Notes: generated by a model not told the origin, from the sequence alone. A stretch of 64,000 nt of DNA from Polyangia bacterium (GCA_030429545.1 JAUIFF010000017.1:62001-126000); one strand, 5' to 3'; positions 45,058 to 54,185 are shown, numbered from the stretch's first letter. Made by a program: numbers and translations.

Positions 45058-45734
45058 GTCGGAGGTTTCGGCGAATTGGGCTCGGCAGCCGTATTTGGAG
45101 GCCTGCTCACAGGTCCAGGCCCGAGTATGGGGGCCAGGATACGGTCTGGCAGGCTACTTCCAAACCGGCGAAAGATCGCCTTGCGCACAATGAATTCTAC
45201 GGTGAACAACAGGCCGATGAGCAGGTAGGCGATCCCCCCTGTGTACAAGGCCCACCAGGAGGTCGGCCCGACGAGCGCTAGCACGCCTGCAATCGCGCCA
45301 TTGACGACAAAGAAGCCGCACCAAACCTTGGTGACCTTTCGGCAATATGCCGGCCCTCCGGGCGGAAGGTCGGGGTCCTGAACGCGGGCAAAGCGCTCAA
45401 CGATCGAAACCTCTCCCCGCAGGCTCGTCGCGAAATTTACAAACAGAACGCAGTTGATGAGCACCGGCATTGCCAGCAACATCCGCGGATCGTCCAGCAC
45501 GGCGCCGAGTCCGAGGGTTGCGAGCACAGTCAGTGGTACTCGCAGGACTGGCCAAAGGTGCGCACGGGCGGTGGTTGCCAGGCGGATCAAAAGCCCGGGA
45601 ACGACGCACAACAACAACAGCAATGCGACCGAGCGAGGTCCCCATTCGGTGAGACCGACGTAGACGACCACGGGATAGCCCGCGAACAGGATCGTGTTGA
45701 CCACCGCGAGGGTGATCGACGCCCACTTGGGCAT
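45054..45734 (-). CDS. COG4648-type membrane protein of the polyene cluster
   Basis: A 226-residue membrane protein with about six helices (WASITLAVVNTILFAGYPVVVYVGL, SVALLLLLCVVPGLLIRL, LLAMPVLINCVLFVNFATSL and others). COG4648-like proteins are standard but uncharacterised parts of aryl-polyene clusters. The motif RVQDPDLPPGGPAYCRKVTKVWCGFFVVNG is typical of the family. I prefer ATG 45734, nearer the first helix, over an upstream ATG at 45818 that would overlap the ACP gene by over 70 bases. Confidence 0.82.
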   Translation of the reverse strand: MPKWASITLAVVNTILFAGYPVVVYVGLTEWGPRSVALLLLLCVVPGLLIRLATTARAHLWPVLRVPLTVLATLGLGAVLDDPRMLLAMPVLINCVLFVNFATSLRGEVSIVERFARVQDPDLPPGGPAYCRKVTKVWCGFFVVNGAIAGVLALVGPTSWWALYTGGIAYLLIGLLFTVEFIVRKAIFRRFGSSLPDRILAPILGPGPVSRPPNTAAEPNSPKPPT

Positions 45735-45744
45735 CCGCCGGGGT

Positions 45745-46038
45745 TTAGCTGGCGCGTTCGGACGCGAGGAAGCGAGCGAGGTTGTTGACCGAGGCAAAGA
45801 TTTCTCGGTTGCGTTCATCGTCGGCCTCGGTCTTGATGCCGTACTTTTTGTTAAGTGCCATGGCCAACTCGAGAACGTCGATCGAGTCGAGGCCTAGGCC
45901 CTCTTGCAGCAGTGGTGCATCGGGGTCGATATCTTCAGGGCTGAGGTCTTGAAGCCCTAAGGCCTCGATGATCAACTCCTTGAGTTCGCGCACAAGTTCG
46001 GGCGAGGGCGTACTCGAGGTCGAAGCGCTGGCAGGCAT
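45745..46038 (-). CDS. Acyl carrier protein
   Basis: A 97-residue ACP with the phosphopantetheine attachment serine S52 in EGLGLDSIDVLELAM, preceded by an acidic helix and followed by a helix with VNNLARFL. Like other cluster ACPs it is likely charged by the ligase two genes downstream and extended by ketosynthases that are not encoded in this window. It is first in the minus-strand run of cluster genes. Confidence 0.9.
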   Translation of the reverse strand: MPASASTSSTPSPELVRELKELIIEALGLQDLSPEDIDPDAPLLQEGLGLDSIDVLELAMALNKKYGIKTEADDERNREIFASVNNLARFLASERAS

Positions 46039-46299
46039 GGAGTCGGCATCCTAAAGAAGTCACGGCGTAGAGTCCAGAGGCGGCGATAACGACTTTCGCC
46101 CGATGTGCGGCGGGTCGCGTACCGGCCTGGCGAAACCGCGTGAAGTCCACCGGTCGGACTATCGAACCTGCGCGGTGCGCATATCCCGGGCCCGTCTCGC
46201 AACTGTGTTTTCGGGGTCCACAAACCCCGTCGAGAACAGTCGTTCGCATGCAGCATCCGATTGCAGGAAGTTGCCGAAACGACTAGCGTGTATCCACGC

Positions 46300-47826
46300 A
46301 TGAACGACTCAAGTCAGCGCAGGCTTCCTAATGTACTCATCGAGGCCGGTTATCGATGTGCGCTCCGTAGCAATGGGTGGATCGAATGTCTAATTTGGCA
46401 CGAGCGCGAACCGGAGCGTTGGCTCGGTCGCGGTGGTGACGAATCAACAGCGATCGTCGACGCCCTGTCGCAAATGTTTCCCTCGGCCGCCGCCCGCACC
46501 TTACTTTCGGGCCAGCTTGCCGAGGGAGACCTCGCACCAGCCCGTCCCGCTGCTGTTCCTCAACTATCCACACCTACCCGGGGTGCACCGATCCACCCCC
46601 TGCCCACCGCGCAATCGATCGGCGTCAAACCAACCCCGGTTCGCCCGGTTATCTCGCGCCAGCTGGCCGTTGCGGCCGCACCTCGCAACGAGCCGATGCC
46701 CACCGTCGGTGCCGCCTATGATGCCCTCGAGGACATCTTTCGCGAAATCGAAGATGCCCGGCCCGAGCTGGCCCTGATGGCACCCAGACTACAAAAACGC
46801 CTGATGGTCGCCTGGATCTGCCGCACCCGCAGCTACGACGAACTGTTCGCGGGAGAGTCGCGGGTGACCACCGGTGTCCGCCGGATCGCGCGGGTGTTGA
46901 CCGACCTCAGCAAAACGCTCTGGCCCGGCTCTGTCCGTGCGTTGCAGATGAACGCCCTGCCCGAGTGCGCGCTGCAAGAAATCGAAACGTCGGAGCACCC
47001 GAACCTGGCGACCTGGTCCGACGCCAGTCGGTTTGTCGACCAGTTCCGTGCCGCCCACCCCGACATCGCCGATCCGGCGCTCGACATCTACGGCTGGGCC
47101 GACTCCGAGAGCATTGGCAAGGATCCGGCGCGGGCCGATGCCCTGTTGCAAGACGCTCGGGTCGCGGTTGAACGCGTCGCCGGCAACGTCAGCGCCTTTC
47201 CCCCGCACCATCGCCAGTGCAACCCCGAGGACATCAGCCAGGAGACCATTGTCGGCTTGGCCGTGCATGTACAACGGCTTCGCTGGATCCGGACCTGTAT
47301 CATCGACCCCGAGCTGTGGGGTGCAACCATCGGTCGTCTGCGCTGGCTCGCCGGTCGCCTCGGACAACGGGCGATTCCCCTGCGCAAGTTCCTCGACCCC
47401 GAGTACCGGCCCCAGGACACCTGGTCCCGGCTGCTTGGCCAGGACAATGGCCCGGCCGAGGAGAGCCCACTTGCGGCCCTCACCACCAAAGTCCGCGAGC
47501 ACCTCGACGGGCGCCCGGCGCTGTATGTCTCGCACCGTGACGAGCCCTTGCTCAAGGACAAGCTCAACCGCAGCTTGGGTCTCAACATGACCTGGTGTAA
47601 CGGCGACGACAGCGACCAGCGCAAGGCTGCAAGCGAGGCGATCAAGGCGGGAGCCTACAAGCTCATGATTGCCGGCACGCGGTTTCAGGGTAGCCGGATC
47701 GACGCACCCTTAGTCCGGCTCGCGCGTGATTGCGAAGTCCCCTACATCCGGATCTACGCCGGCAACCTCGACGCCTGCACCCGCGCATTGGCCCGGCGCC
47801 ACAACCTGTTGCCGGCCGCCGAGTAA
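46300..47826 (+). CDS. Hypothetical protein with DUF2325-like C-terminus
   Basis: A 508-residue soluble protein with no family I can name with confidence. The N-terminal 75 residues are a small domain (RRLPNVLIEAGYRCALRSNGWIECLIWHE); about 80-150 is Pro/Ala-rich; about 150-400 is helical, with repeated charged helices. The C-terminus (about 410-500) has PALYVSHRDEPLLKDKLNRSLGLNMTW, IKAGAYKLMIAGTRFQGSRIDAPLVRLARDCEVPYIRI, which resembles the DUF2325 pattern of a Rossmann-like strand plus basic helix. ATG 46300 is chosen; GTG 46288 is possible. It is transcribed away from the polyene cluster and ends at a terminator. Confidence 0.62.
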   Translation: MNDSSQRRLPNVLIEAGYRCALRSNGWIECLIWHEREPERWLGRGGDESTAIVDALSQMFPSAAARTLLSGQLAEGDLAPARPAAVPQLSTPTRGAPIHPLPTAQSIGVKPTPVRPVISRQLAVAAAPRNEPMPTVGAAYDALEDIFREIEDARPELALMAPRLQKRLMVAWICRTRSYDELFAGESRVTTGVRRIARVLTDLSKTLWPGSVRALQMNALPECALQEIETSEHPNLATWSDASRFVDQFRAAHPDIADPALDIYGWADSESIGKDPARADALLQDARVAVERVAGNVSAFPPHHRQCNPEDISQETIVGLAVHVQRLRWIRTCIIDPELWGATIGRLRWLAGRLGQRAIPLRKFLDPEYRPQDTWSRLLGQDNGPAEESPLAALTTKVREHLDGRPALYVSHRDEPLLKDKLNRSLGLNMTWCNGDDSDQRKAASEAIKAGAYKLMIAGTRFQGSRIDAPLVRLARDCEVPYIRIYAGNLDACTRALARRHNLLPAAE

Positions 47827-47849
47827 GCAACGGCCATCGACAGCGCTCG

Positions 47850-47885
47850 ACGGGTCGTCCACACGGACGGCCCGTTATGTTTGTC
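47850..47885 (+). terminator. Rho-independent terminator after the hypothetical gene
   Basis: An 11-base-pair stem (ACGGGTCGTCC / GGACGGCCCGT, one G-T wobble) with an ACAC loop, then TTATGTTTGT. It lies 24 bases after the stop codon at 47826. Confidence 0.7.
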
Positions 47886-47923
47886 GCGCCCAACTAAACT
47901 AGATGTATCACCAAGTACCCGAG

Positions 47924-48280
47924 CTAGTCGTCGAGTTCGGTGCGTCGCTCGTGCTCGCCAACGGGTTCCTGGCGCGTCCCCAAAAACGCCCCGCAGCTGT
48001 CCGACTCCCAGTGAAAGTAAACCGGCGATTCGTGGCGCAATAGTCCGATCGCGGTGGCAAACTGGGAATCGTTGAAGCGGGCGTAGTACTCGACACCGTA
48101 GTCGCGCTCAACCTCGACATTCGCCGGCAGCTCATCGGCCTCGCGATAAAACCACAACGTTGCCCGCCGCGAACCGTTCCACGTCAGGTAAACGAAGGCA
48201 GTGACATGTTCGTAGCCCTTGGTGTTGCAGGCCACCAGCCGGACTTCGTAGGTTTCAAGTTCGTAGCGTTTCCAAGCCAT
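47924..48280 (-). CDS. Hypothetical protein
   Basis: A 118-residue protein rich in aromatic and charged residues (WKRYELETYEVRLV, YEHVTAFVYLTWNGSRRATLWFYRE), with alternating strands and helices and an acidic C-terminus. No signal peptide, membrane segment or known motif is visible. Start is ATG 48280; GTG 48286 is two codons upstream. It lies 46 bases downstream of the SDR-membrane gene on the same strand, so the two may form a unit. Confidence 0.55.
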   Translation of the reverse strand: MAWKRYELETYEVRLVACNTKGYEHVTAFVYLTWNGSRRATLWFYREADELPANVEVERDYGVEYYARFNDSQFATAIGLLRHESPVYFHWESDSCGAFLGTRQEPVGEHERRTELDD

Positions 48281-48326
48281 CTGCACTTACCAAGATAGCA
48301 GAAATCGACCCAAAAATTGGGCGCCA

Positions 48327-49796
48327 CTAAACATAGACAAACGCGCTTTGCCGGCTCACCCACCACAGCAAAACCGCCAGCGGGATGAGAAACGAGCCCA
48401 GCGACCACAGTGCCGCCACCAACCCGGGGGCACCGATTTGGCGATGAAACAACCGGCTCGACGGGAAGCCCAGCACCAATGTCTGGCCAAACCACCCGGC
48501 GGTCGACATCCGCAAACCGTGGGCCCGCATCCCGACCACCAGCGCCTGGACGACGTGGCTCAAACAGGCGGCGACCAACAAACATTGCATGTGCACAAGT
48601 TCGAGCCACGGTGATAGCAGGTCGAGAACCGCCCGGCCCACCAGCGAATCGGGCCACAGCACCACGGCAGCCAACAGGGCCATCCCTGGGCAAATCGCCA
48701 GCCACCACGCACGCCCCGGCTGCTCGACATGGCCCTCGTACCCGAGCTGGCGAAAGTACTCGACACACTCGGCGACCCCCTCGGCGGTCGACACCACCGG
48801 GCGATATCCCAGCTGTTCACGGGCCTTGGCCACACTAAAGTGATTGTCCTGCACAACCTTGCGCACGTCGGCAAATGCCAAAAATGGGCGCCGGTTGAGC
48901 ACCGGTTTGGTCAGCCATGTCAGCCCCTCAAACATCGCAGCCGTCAGCACCATGCCAACCCCCGGTAGTTGTACACGCACACTTCCGAAACCCAAGGGCC
49001 GCACCATCCGCAGGGTAAACTCCTGCACGTGGTGACGGTCGTCATCAGTAATAAAGTAGGCCTGCCCAGCGACGAGCTCGGGCTGTGTTTTCAAACAGGC
49101 ATTGGCCAACTTCGCTGCATGTGCAAGGTTTTTGCGGTGGGTCCAATCGGTCCGCGCCTCGACCCCAAACATAATCCCGGCCATGCCCATCTGCGCCATC
49201 ATCAACACCTTGGGAAAGTGATGGGTTTCGCCGGCCCCCCAAATGCCGTTGGGCCGCAGCGCACAGGTTTTGAGCTCGTCCCCATTGGCCGCCAACACGG
49301 CCTGCTCAGCCAGTTTTTTGGTGTGGGAATACTGGTCGTTGCTGACCTCCGGATAGGGCATCGTCTCGTCGCCGGCCACCACCGGCTTGCCCGAAAACAC
49401 CGCGCCGGTCGAGCTGATGTAAATCAGTCGCCGGACGCCACAAGTCCGGCACGCCGCCACAATATTTTGGGTGCCGCCAACGTTGACCCGCACAAGCTCG
49501 CTATCTGGCACCCGCTTTGAGCGACCAAACGGCAACAGGGCAGCGTAGTGATAAACCGTGGTCACGCCGCGACAAGCAGCTGTTATTTGGGACAGGTCGG
49601 TCATGTCCCCGCCGACAAACTCCGCTTGAGCCGGGAGGTCGGGGTGGCGGTGGAGGTCGAATACGCGAACCTGTTGACCTTCGGCACATAGCTCTTGGAC
49701 CAGCTGCCGGCCCGAAAAACTGCTGCCACCGACGACGAGGGCATCGATGTTGTGGGGTGGCGATTTTGCGACGGGCGGGGTTGCTGACTCGGCCAT
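48327..49796 (-). CDS. 3-beta-hydroxysteroid dehydrogenase-like SDR with membrane tail
   Basis: A 489-residue extended SDR. The cofactor motif GGSSFSG (23-29), an acidic strand-2 end (VFDLHR) favouring NAD, HYAAL, and the catalytic Y156-x3-K160 (YSHTKKLAEQAV) are present. The sequence (GTQNIVAACRTCGVRRLIYISSTGAVF, LRPNGIWGAGETHHFPKVL) resembles sterol-4-alpha-carboxylate 3-dehydrogenase / 3-beta-HSD enzymes. Residues about 365-489 add three or four membrane helices and an amphipathic segment. Sterol C4-demethylation uses such enzymes, and sterols are made by some myxobacteria, so this is the best guess. No other sterol gene is in the window. The region upstream is divergent to the DUF1554 tandem. 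Confidence 0.8.
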   Translation of the reverse strand: MAESATPPVAKSPPHNIDALVVGGSSFSGRQLVQELCAEGQQVRVFDLHRHPDLPAQAEFVGGDMTDLSQITAACRGVTTVYHYAALLPFGRSKRVPDSELVRVNVGGTQNIVAACRTCGVRRLIYISSTGAVFSGKPVVAGDETMPYPEVSNDQYSHTKKLAEQAVLAANGDELKTCALRPNGIWGAGETHHFPKVLMMAQMGMAGIMFGVEARTDWTHRKNLAHAAKLANACLKTQPELVAGQAYFITDDDRHHVQEFTLRMVRPLGFGSVRVQLPGVGMVLTAAMFEGLTWLTKPVLNRRPFLAFADVRKVVQDNHFSVAKAREQLGYRPVVSTAEGVAECVEYFRQLGYEGHVEQPGRAWWLAICPGMALLAAVVLWPDSLVGRAVLDLLSPWLELVHMQCLLVAACLSHVVQALVVGMRAHGLRMSTAGWFGQTLVLGFPSSRLFHRQIGAPGLVAALWSLGSFLIPLAVLLWWVSRQSAFVYV

Positions 49797-49917
49797 GGGA
49801 CCCGCCGAGAGTAATCAAAACTCCAAGCTTCGCGCACCAGCATGGCTCTGCGATTCCACACAACTCGGGCGCATAAAACACTGTTTTTAACCGGCACATT
49901 GCGGCAGGCTACGAATC

Positions 49918-50910
49918 ATGAGGCGGGGTTTGGGCAAGTGTGTTTGCGCGATGTTCCTGTGCGGATGTTTCGTCGACGACGGGCAGGTGGCGTCGACAAG
50001 CTCCGCTTCTGCAACCGAGCCGACCGGGACACTCACATCTGACACAGCTGACACAATGACGGCTGGCCTGACGGGCGAGACAACCGATTCGCCAACAACC
50101 GAGACGGGTGAGACAACCGATTCGTCAGCAACCGACACGACTGCCACCAGCGACACCAGCGAAACCACCACCGACACCACGGGTACGGACACATCGCCTG
50201 GCACCACCGCCACGGGGGAACCGACGACGTCGACAACCGACACCCAAAGCACAACCGACGACCCGACCGGCGGGTTGATGTGTGATGCCCCCTTCGATGA
50301 TTGTAACAACCTCGAAAGTGACGGATGCGAGGCCGACCTGTCATCCTCAAAAGAGCACTGTGGGGCCTGTGACAACCCGTGCGACGGCCCCTGTGTCGAC
50401 GGAGAGTGCCAGGCGTTTTTATATGCGTTTGTGACGTCGGAGCGGTTTCCAGGCGACCTCAACGGGGTTGCCGGAGCTGATGGTATATGCAACGAAGCTG
50501 CGGCGGCAGCCAACTTACCCGGGCACTACCTCGCGTGGCTCAGCACCGTAAGTACCTCCCCGGCAACGCGCTTTTCCAAATCCACACTTCCCTACCGCAT
50601 GCCGAACGAGCAAATACTCGCCGCCAACTGGGCTGAGCTCACCGAGGGTGAACTGCAAAACCGACCAAACATCACTGAGTTCGGCAGCGATATCGACTCC
50701 ATTTCGATCTGCTTGGGCCCGCTCGCCTGGACGTGTACCCAGGTCGACGGGTCGCGTAGCAATCAATTTGATTGCGAGGGCTGGACGATCAGCTCCGACC
50801 AATACGTGGGTGCCGTCGGCAATCCGCACCATACCGACGAAAACTGGACCGATGGCTGCACGATGACCTGCTCTAGCTTGCGCCATCTGTACTGTTTTCA
50901 ACAGTTGTAG
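49918..50910 (+). CDS. DUF1554-type lipoprotein, tandem copy 1
   Basis: A 330-residue cell-surface lipoprotein. The lipobox is LCGC (Cys17), then FVDDG, a Thr/Asp/Ser-only stalk (about 25-115), a Cys module of the form DCNNLESDGCEADL...HCGACDNPCDGPC-x4-C, and a DUF1554-like domain: ALYAFVTSERFPGDLNGVAGADGICNEAA, then a closing Cys-rich end ...HLYCFQQL. DUF1554 proteins have a C-type-lectin-like or endostatin-like fold. First of four tandem paralogues transcribed in the same direction. It lies 121 bases from the divergent SDR gene. Confidence 0.8.
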   Translation: MRRGLGKCVCAMFLCGCFVDDGQVASTSSASATEPTGTLTSDTADTMTAGLTGETTDSPTTETGETTDSSATDTTATSDTSETTTDTTGTDTSPGTTATGEPTTSTTDTQSTTDDPTGGLMCDAPFDDCNNLESDGCEADLSSSKEHCGACDNPCDGPCVDGECQAFLYAFVTSERFPGDLNGVAGADGICNEAAAAANLPGHYLAWLSTVSTSPATRFSKSTLPYRMPNEQILAANWAELTEGELQNRPNITEFGSDIDSISICLGPLAWTCTQVDGSRSNQFDCEGWTISSDQYVGAVGNPHHTDENWTDGCTMTCSSLRHLYCFQQL

Positions 50911-51002
50911 ACCTCAGCAAATTCGCGCAGACAACTCGGTTGCTGGGCAGTAACTGCGTTTGCAGCTTTACCGCCATGGTCGCGCTACGGCACACTCGTA
51001 CT

Positions 51003-52079
51003 ATGTCTTTGGGTGTGGGTTCTCGCTGGTCATGCTCGCTCCTCCTGTTGGTAGCAAGCTCGGGTTGTTTTGCCGACGACGGCCGGGGTATGGGGGGAAG
51101 CGATACCTCGACATCGGTGGGCACCGATACCGATGCATCTACAACAAACTCTGGCATGGCTTCGAGTTCTGGTCAGGGCTCCGAGTCGGACGCCACAACG
51201 TCGCCAACCACCGGCTCCAACACCTCGGACAACTCAACGGGCCCCACCACCGGCTCCAACACCTCGGACCCGACCACCACCGGCCCGACCACGTCGGACC
51301 CAACCACCTCCGACCCCACCACGTCTGATCCAACCGAAGAGCCGACGACAGGACCTGACCCCACAAACAGCTCGACCACCGACTCCGACCCCACCACAAC
51401 AACCGACGACCCGAGTGACACCAATCCGTCGACGACCGGCGACGTCGACTGCCCGCCACTATTCGGTGACTGTAACAACAACGACGACGACGGTTGCGAG
51501 GTCAACCTCAGCAACAACAATCTCCACTGTGGCAGCTGCGAACAGGTTTGTGACGGCATCTGCGAGAACGGAGATTGCACCCAGGGTCGCTACGTGTTTG
51601 TCACCAAAGATACCTACTATGGCGACTTCAACGGCCTCGACGGCGCGGATGAGCTATGCTCGCAACTCGCGTTTGAAGCCGGGATTCCGGGGTTTTATGC
51701 GGCCTGGCTGTCAACCGCAGAAAATCAGTCGCCGGCCATCCGATTTGAGCCCTCACCGTTTCCCTACAGGCTGGTCAGCGGCGAAAAGGTGGCCGACGAC
51801 TTTGACGACCTGACAGACGGAACACTTGACCTGCCGATCGATGTCGACCAGTACGGCGACCAAATTGAGACCGGCGACTCATGCCAGGCGCCGATGGTCT
51901 GGTCGAACACCAAGGGCTCAGGTCTTGCCGAGAACGACCACGATTGCTCGGGCTGGAACTCCGTCAATGCCAACGGCAACATCGGCCAACCCGGTATGGT
52001 CAACAGTCTGTGGTCACAGGCACCGTGTTCCCCACGGTCGTGTAACGGCAAAAACCACCTCTATTGTTTTCAACAATAA
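51003..52079 (+). CDS. DUF1554-type lipoprotein, tandem copy 2
   Basis: A 358-residue paralogue of copy 1. Lipobox ASSGC, FADDG, a long Thr/Asp/Pro/Ser stalk (about 30-160, with DPTTSDPT repeats), the Cys module LFGDCNNNDDDGCEVNL...HCGSCEQVCDGIC-x4-C, and the DUF1554 domain with YVFVTKDTYYGDFNGLDGADELCSQLA, ending KNHLYCFQQ. I chose ATG 51003 (MSLGVGSRWSCSLLLLVASSGC) because the longer frame upstream places the signal peptide far from the N-terminus. The next gene's ATG follows its stop with no gap. A palindrome copy lies at 51134-51143 in the stalk start. Confidence 0.8.
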   Translation: MSLGVGSRWSCSLLLLVASSGCFADDGRGMGGSDTSTSVGTDTDASTTNSGMASSSGQGSESDATTSPTTGSNTSDNSTGPTTGSNTSDPTTTGPTTSDPTTSDPTTSDPTEEPTTGPDPTNSSTTDSDPTTTTDDPSDTNPSTTGDVDCPPLFGDCNNNDDDGCEVNLSNNNLHCGSCEQVCDGICENGDCTQGRYVFVTKDTYYGDFNGLDGADELCSQLAFEAGIPGFYAAWLSTAENQSPAIRFEPSPFPYRLVSGEKVADDFDDLTDGTLDLPIDVDQYGDQIETGDSCQAPMVWSNTKGSGLAENDHDCSGWNSVNANGNIGQPGMVNSLWSQAPCSPRSCNGKNHLYCFQQ

Positions 52080-53120
52080 ATGTATCCACACCTAAAATAC
52101 GCCCATCTGTTCACAGCCGCCACCCTGCTGGTTTTGGCGGGTAGTGCCTGTTTTGTCGACGACGGGCGGACCGATGGTGAGACCGGCTCCAGCACAGCTG
52201 CGACAACGCCCGACCCGGTGCAGACAAGTGGCACCACCTCTGGCGCGAGCGGGACAGCGACCTCCGACTCGACGACAACTGCGGACACGACCGCGAATCC
52301 AACCTCCACATCCGACACCACCGGGCCAACCACAACCGACGACCCGACAACCGGCGTACCGACCACCACCGACGACCCAACCACCGAAAATCCAACCACC
52401 GACGACCCCTCGACCGATGGGCCGACCACCACCGACGACCCGACCACCACGACCAGCGACCCCACCAATAGTTCCGATACCGGACAAAGCTGCAACCCGC
52501 CGTTGGAAGATTGTAACGGCAACCAAAGTGACGGCTGCGAGACCAACACCAAGATCTCCCCGCAACACTGTGGCGCCTGCAACCAACCCTGCGACCAGGG
52601 CCTGTGTGTGGAGGGCGAATGTGTGGCTGCCCATGCCGTGTTTGTCAGCAGCGAAACGTTTGACGGCGAGTTGATGGGCCTGGGCGGTGCCGATGAAATC
52701 TGTACTACCCTGGCTCAAGAGGCAGGTTTTCCAGGGTTCTTTCGCGCGTGGTTGTCGACTGGCCAGGACGGCCCGTTTAGCTCGTTCGTCAAGGACGAAC
52801 AGCCATATATCCTCCCCAACGGGATGTACGTGGCCGAAAACTGGGTTGACCTGACCGATGGGACCATCGTCAACCCCATCGCAGTCGACGAGTACGGTAC
52901 CGAGATGACCCTCGATGTGGGCTGCGAAGCGCCAAAAGCCTGGACCAACACCACCTTCGGAGGTTTTCCCAAGGGCGGGCTCAACTGTCAGCTGTGGACG
53001 AAATCCGACGGGGAGGCCTTTGTCGGGCAACTCAACAGCACCGATGGCCGCTGGACCGAGTCGTCCTGCGGAACCTACTCCTGCGCGCAAAGCCATCACC
53101 TGTACTGTTTTCAGCAGTAG
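52080..53120 (+). CDS. DUF1554-type lipoprotein, tandem copy 3
   Basis: A 346-residue paralogue. Lipobox GSAC, FVDDG, a stalk rich in DDPTT-type repeats (about 27-135), the Cys module LEDCNGNQSDGCETN...HCGACNQPCDQGLC-x4-C, and the DUF1554 domain with AVFVSSETFDGELMGLGGADEICTTLA, ending SHHLYCFQQ. The start ATG 52080 abuts the previous stop (TAAATG), so translation is probably coupled. The domain differs from copies 1, 2 and 4 mainly in surface loops, while the Cys spacing is kept, suggesting diversifying use of a conserved fold. Confidence 0.8.
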   Translation: MYPHLKYAHLFTAATLLVLAGSACFVDDGRTDGETGSSTAATTPDPVQTSGTTSGASGTATSDSTTTADTTANPTSTSDTTGPTTTDDPTTGVPTTTDDPTTENPTTDDPSTDGPTTTDDPTTTTSDPTNSSDTGQSCNPPLEDCNGNQSDGCETNTKISPQHCGACNQPCDQGLCVEGECVAAHAVFVSSETFDGELMGLGGADEICTTLAQEAGFPGFFRAWLSTGQDGPFSSFVKDEQPYILPNGMYVAENWVDLTDGTIVNPIAVDEYGTEMTLDVGCEAPKAWTNTTFGGFPKGGLNCQLWTKSDGEAFVGQLNSTDGRWTESSCGTYSCAQSHHLYCFQQ

Positions 53121-53177
53121 CTACCCAATTTGAGGTTCGCACCCCACGGCGCCAGCAACTTGCGGCAAACTACATCC

Positions 53178-54185
53178 ATGTACGTGCGCGGTCGTTTGCG
53201 ACTTGGTGGCGTTATCTGTGCGCTGCTCACCAGCGCTTGTTTTGTCGACGACGGCCGGGACGAGGTCGCCACCGCCGACGCGACAACAATCGGACCTGTC
53301 TCAACAAACATGGTCCTGAGCGATTCTTCAGATGCGAATCCCACCGCCACAACCGACACAGAGTCCTCGGGCAGCAGCTCGACTGACGACCCGGGTACAA
53401 CCGCCCAACCAACTGATACAGACGTTACGACCACCGCCGAGCCCACGACCCAGACGACCCAGACGACCCAGACAACCCAAACAACCGACACAACTGAGAC
53501 CACGAGTACCGGCCCCGATCCCACCACCGACGACCCCACTGGCCCCGATACCTGTCAGCTGCCGTTTGCCGACTGCAACGACAATCCGATGGACGGCTGC
53601 GAGACCAATATCCACACCGACACGGAACATTGCGGCGGCTGTGATTCGCCCTGCGAAGGTCTGTGTTTCGAAGGTTCTTGTATCACCAAGAAAGCTGCGT
53701 TCATCACCAGTGAAACGTTCCCCGGTGCACTTGGCGGCCTCGCCGGAGCCGATGCCATCTGCAATGAACTCGCTGGAGCGGCCATGCTCGAGGGCTCCTA
53801 CTTCGCCTGGCTCAGCAGCGGCGACGCAAGCCCAGCCTCACGCTTCACCAAGCACGCCACACCGATCGTCCTAACCAACGGTGAGATCCTTGCGTTCGAC
53901 TGGGACGACCTGACCGATGGCGACCTCCTGAGTGCGATCACAGTCGACGAAAACGCGGTGGCCATCAATGCCGAACCAAACTGCTCGGGCCCGAATGTTT
54001 GGACCAATACCACTCCAAATGGCGGCGCCATTACCAACGTGGACTGCCAGGGCTGGACCACCAGCTCATCACTATTCTCAGGCCTACGCGGCCAACCAAC
54101 GTTTTCGGACGAGCGCTGGACCGAGGGCCAGTGCATGCCGGCCGGGTGCAACACAATGCAGCACCTGTACTGTTTTCAACAGTAG
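53178..54185 (+). CDS. DUF1554-type lipoprotein, tandem copy 4
   Basis: A 335-residue paralogue. Lipobox TSAC, FVDDG, a stalk (about 30-130) including a TTQTTQTTQTT run, the Cys module FADCNDNPMDGCETN...HCGGCDSPCEGLC-x4-C, and the DUF1554 domain with AAFITSETFPGALGGLAGADAICNELA, ending QHLYCFQQ. ATG 53178 is chosen for a normal signal peptide (MYVRGRLRLGGVICALLTSAC); an upstream TTG frame would add 16 residues. Last copy; the next gene (WD40 lipoprotein) is convergent with it, the two stops lying immediately next to each other. Confidence 0.8.
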   Translation: MYVRGRLRLGGVICALLTSACFVDDGRDEVATADATTIGPVSTNMVLSDSSDANPTATTDTESSGSSSTDDPGTTAQPTDTDVTTTAEPTTQTTQTTQTTQTTDTTETTSTGPDPTTDDPTGPDTCQLPFADCNDNPMDGCETNIHTDTEHCGGCDSPCEGLCFEGSCITKKAAFITSETFPGALGGLAGADAICNELAGAAMLEGSYFAWLSSGDASPASRFTKHATPIVLTNGEILAFDWDDLTDGDLLSAITVDENAVAINAEPNCSGPNVWTNTTPNGGAITNVDCQGWTTSSSLFSGLRGQPTFSDERWTEGQCMPAGCNTMQHLYCFQQ

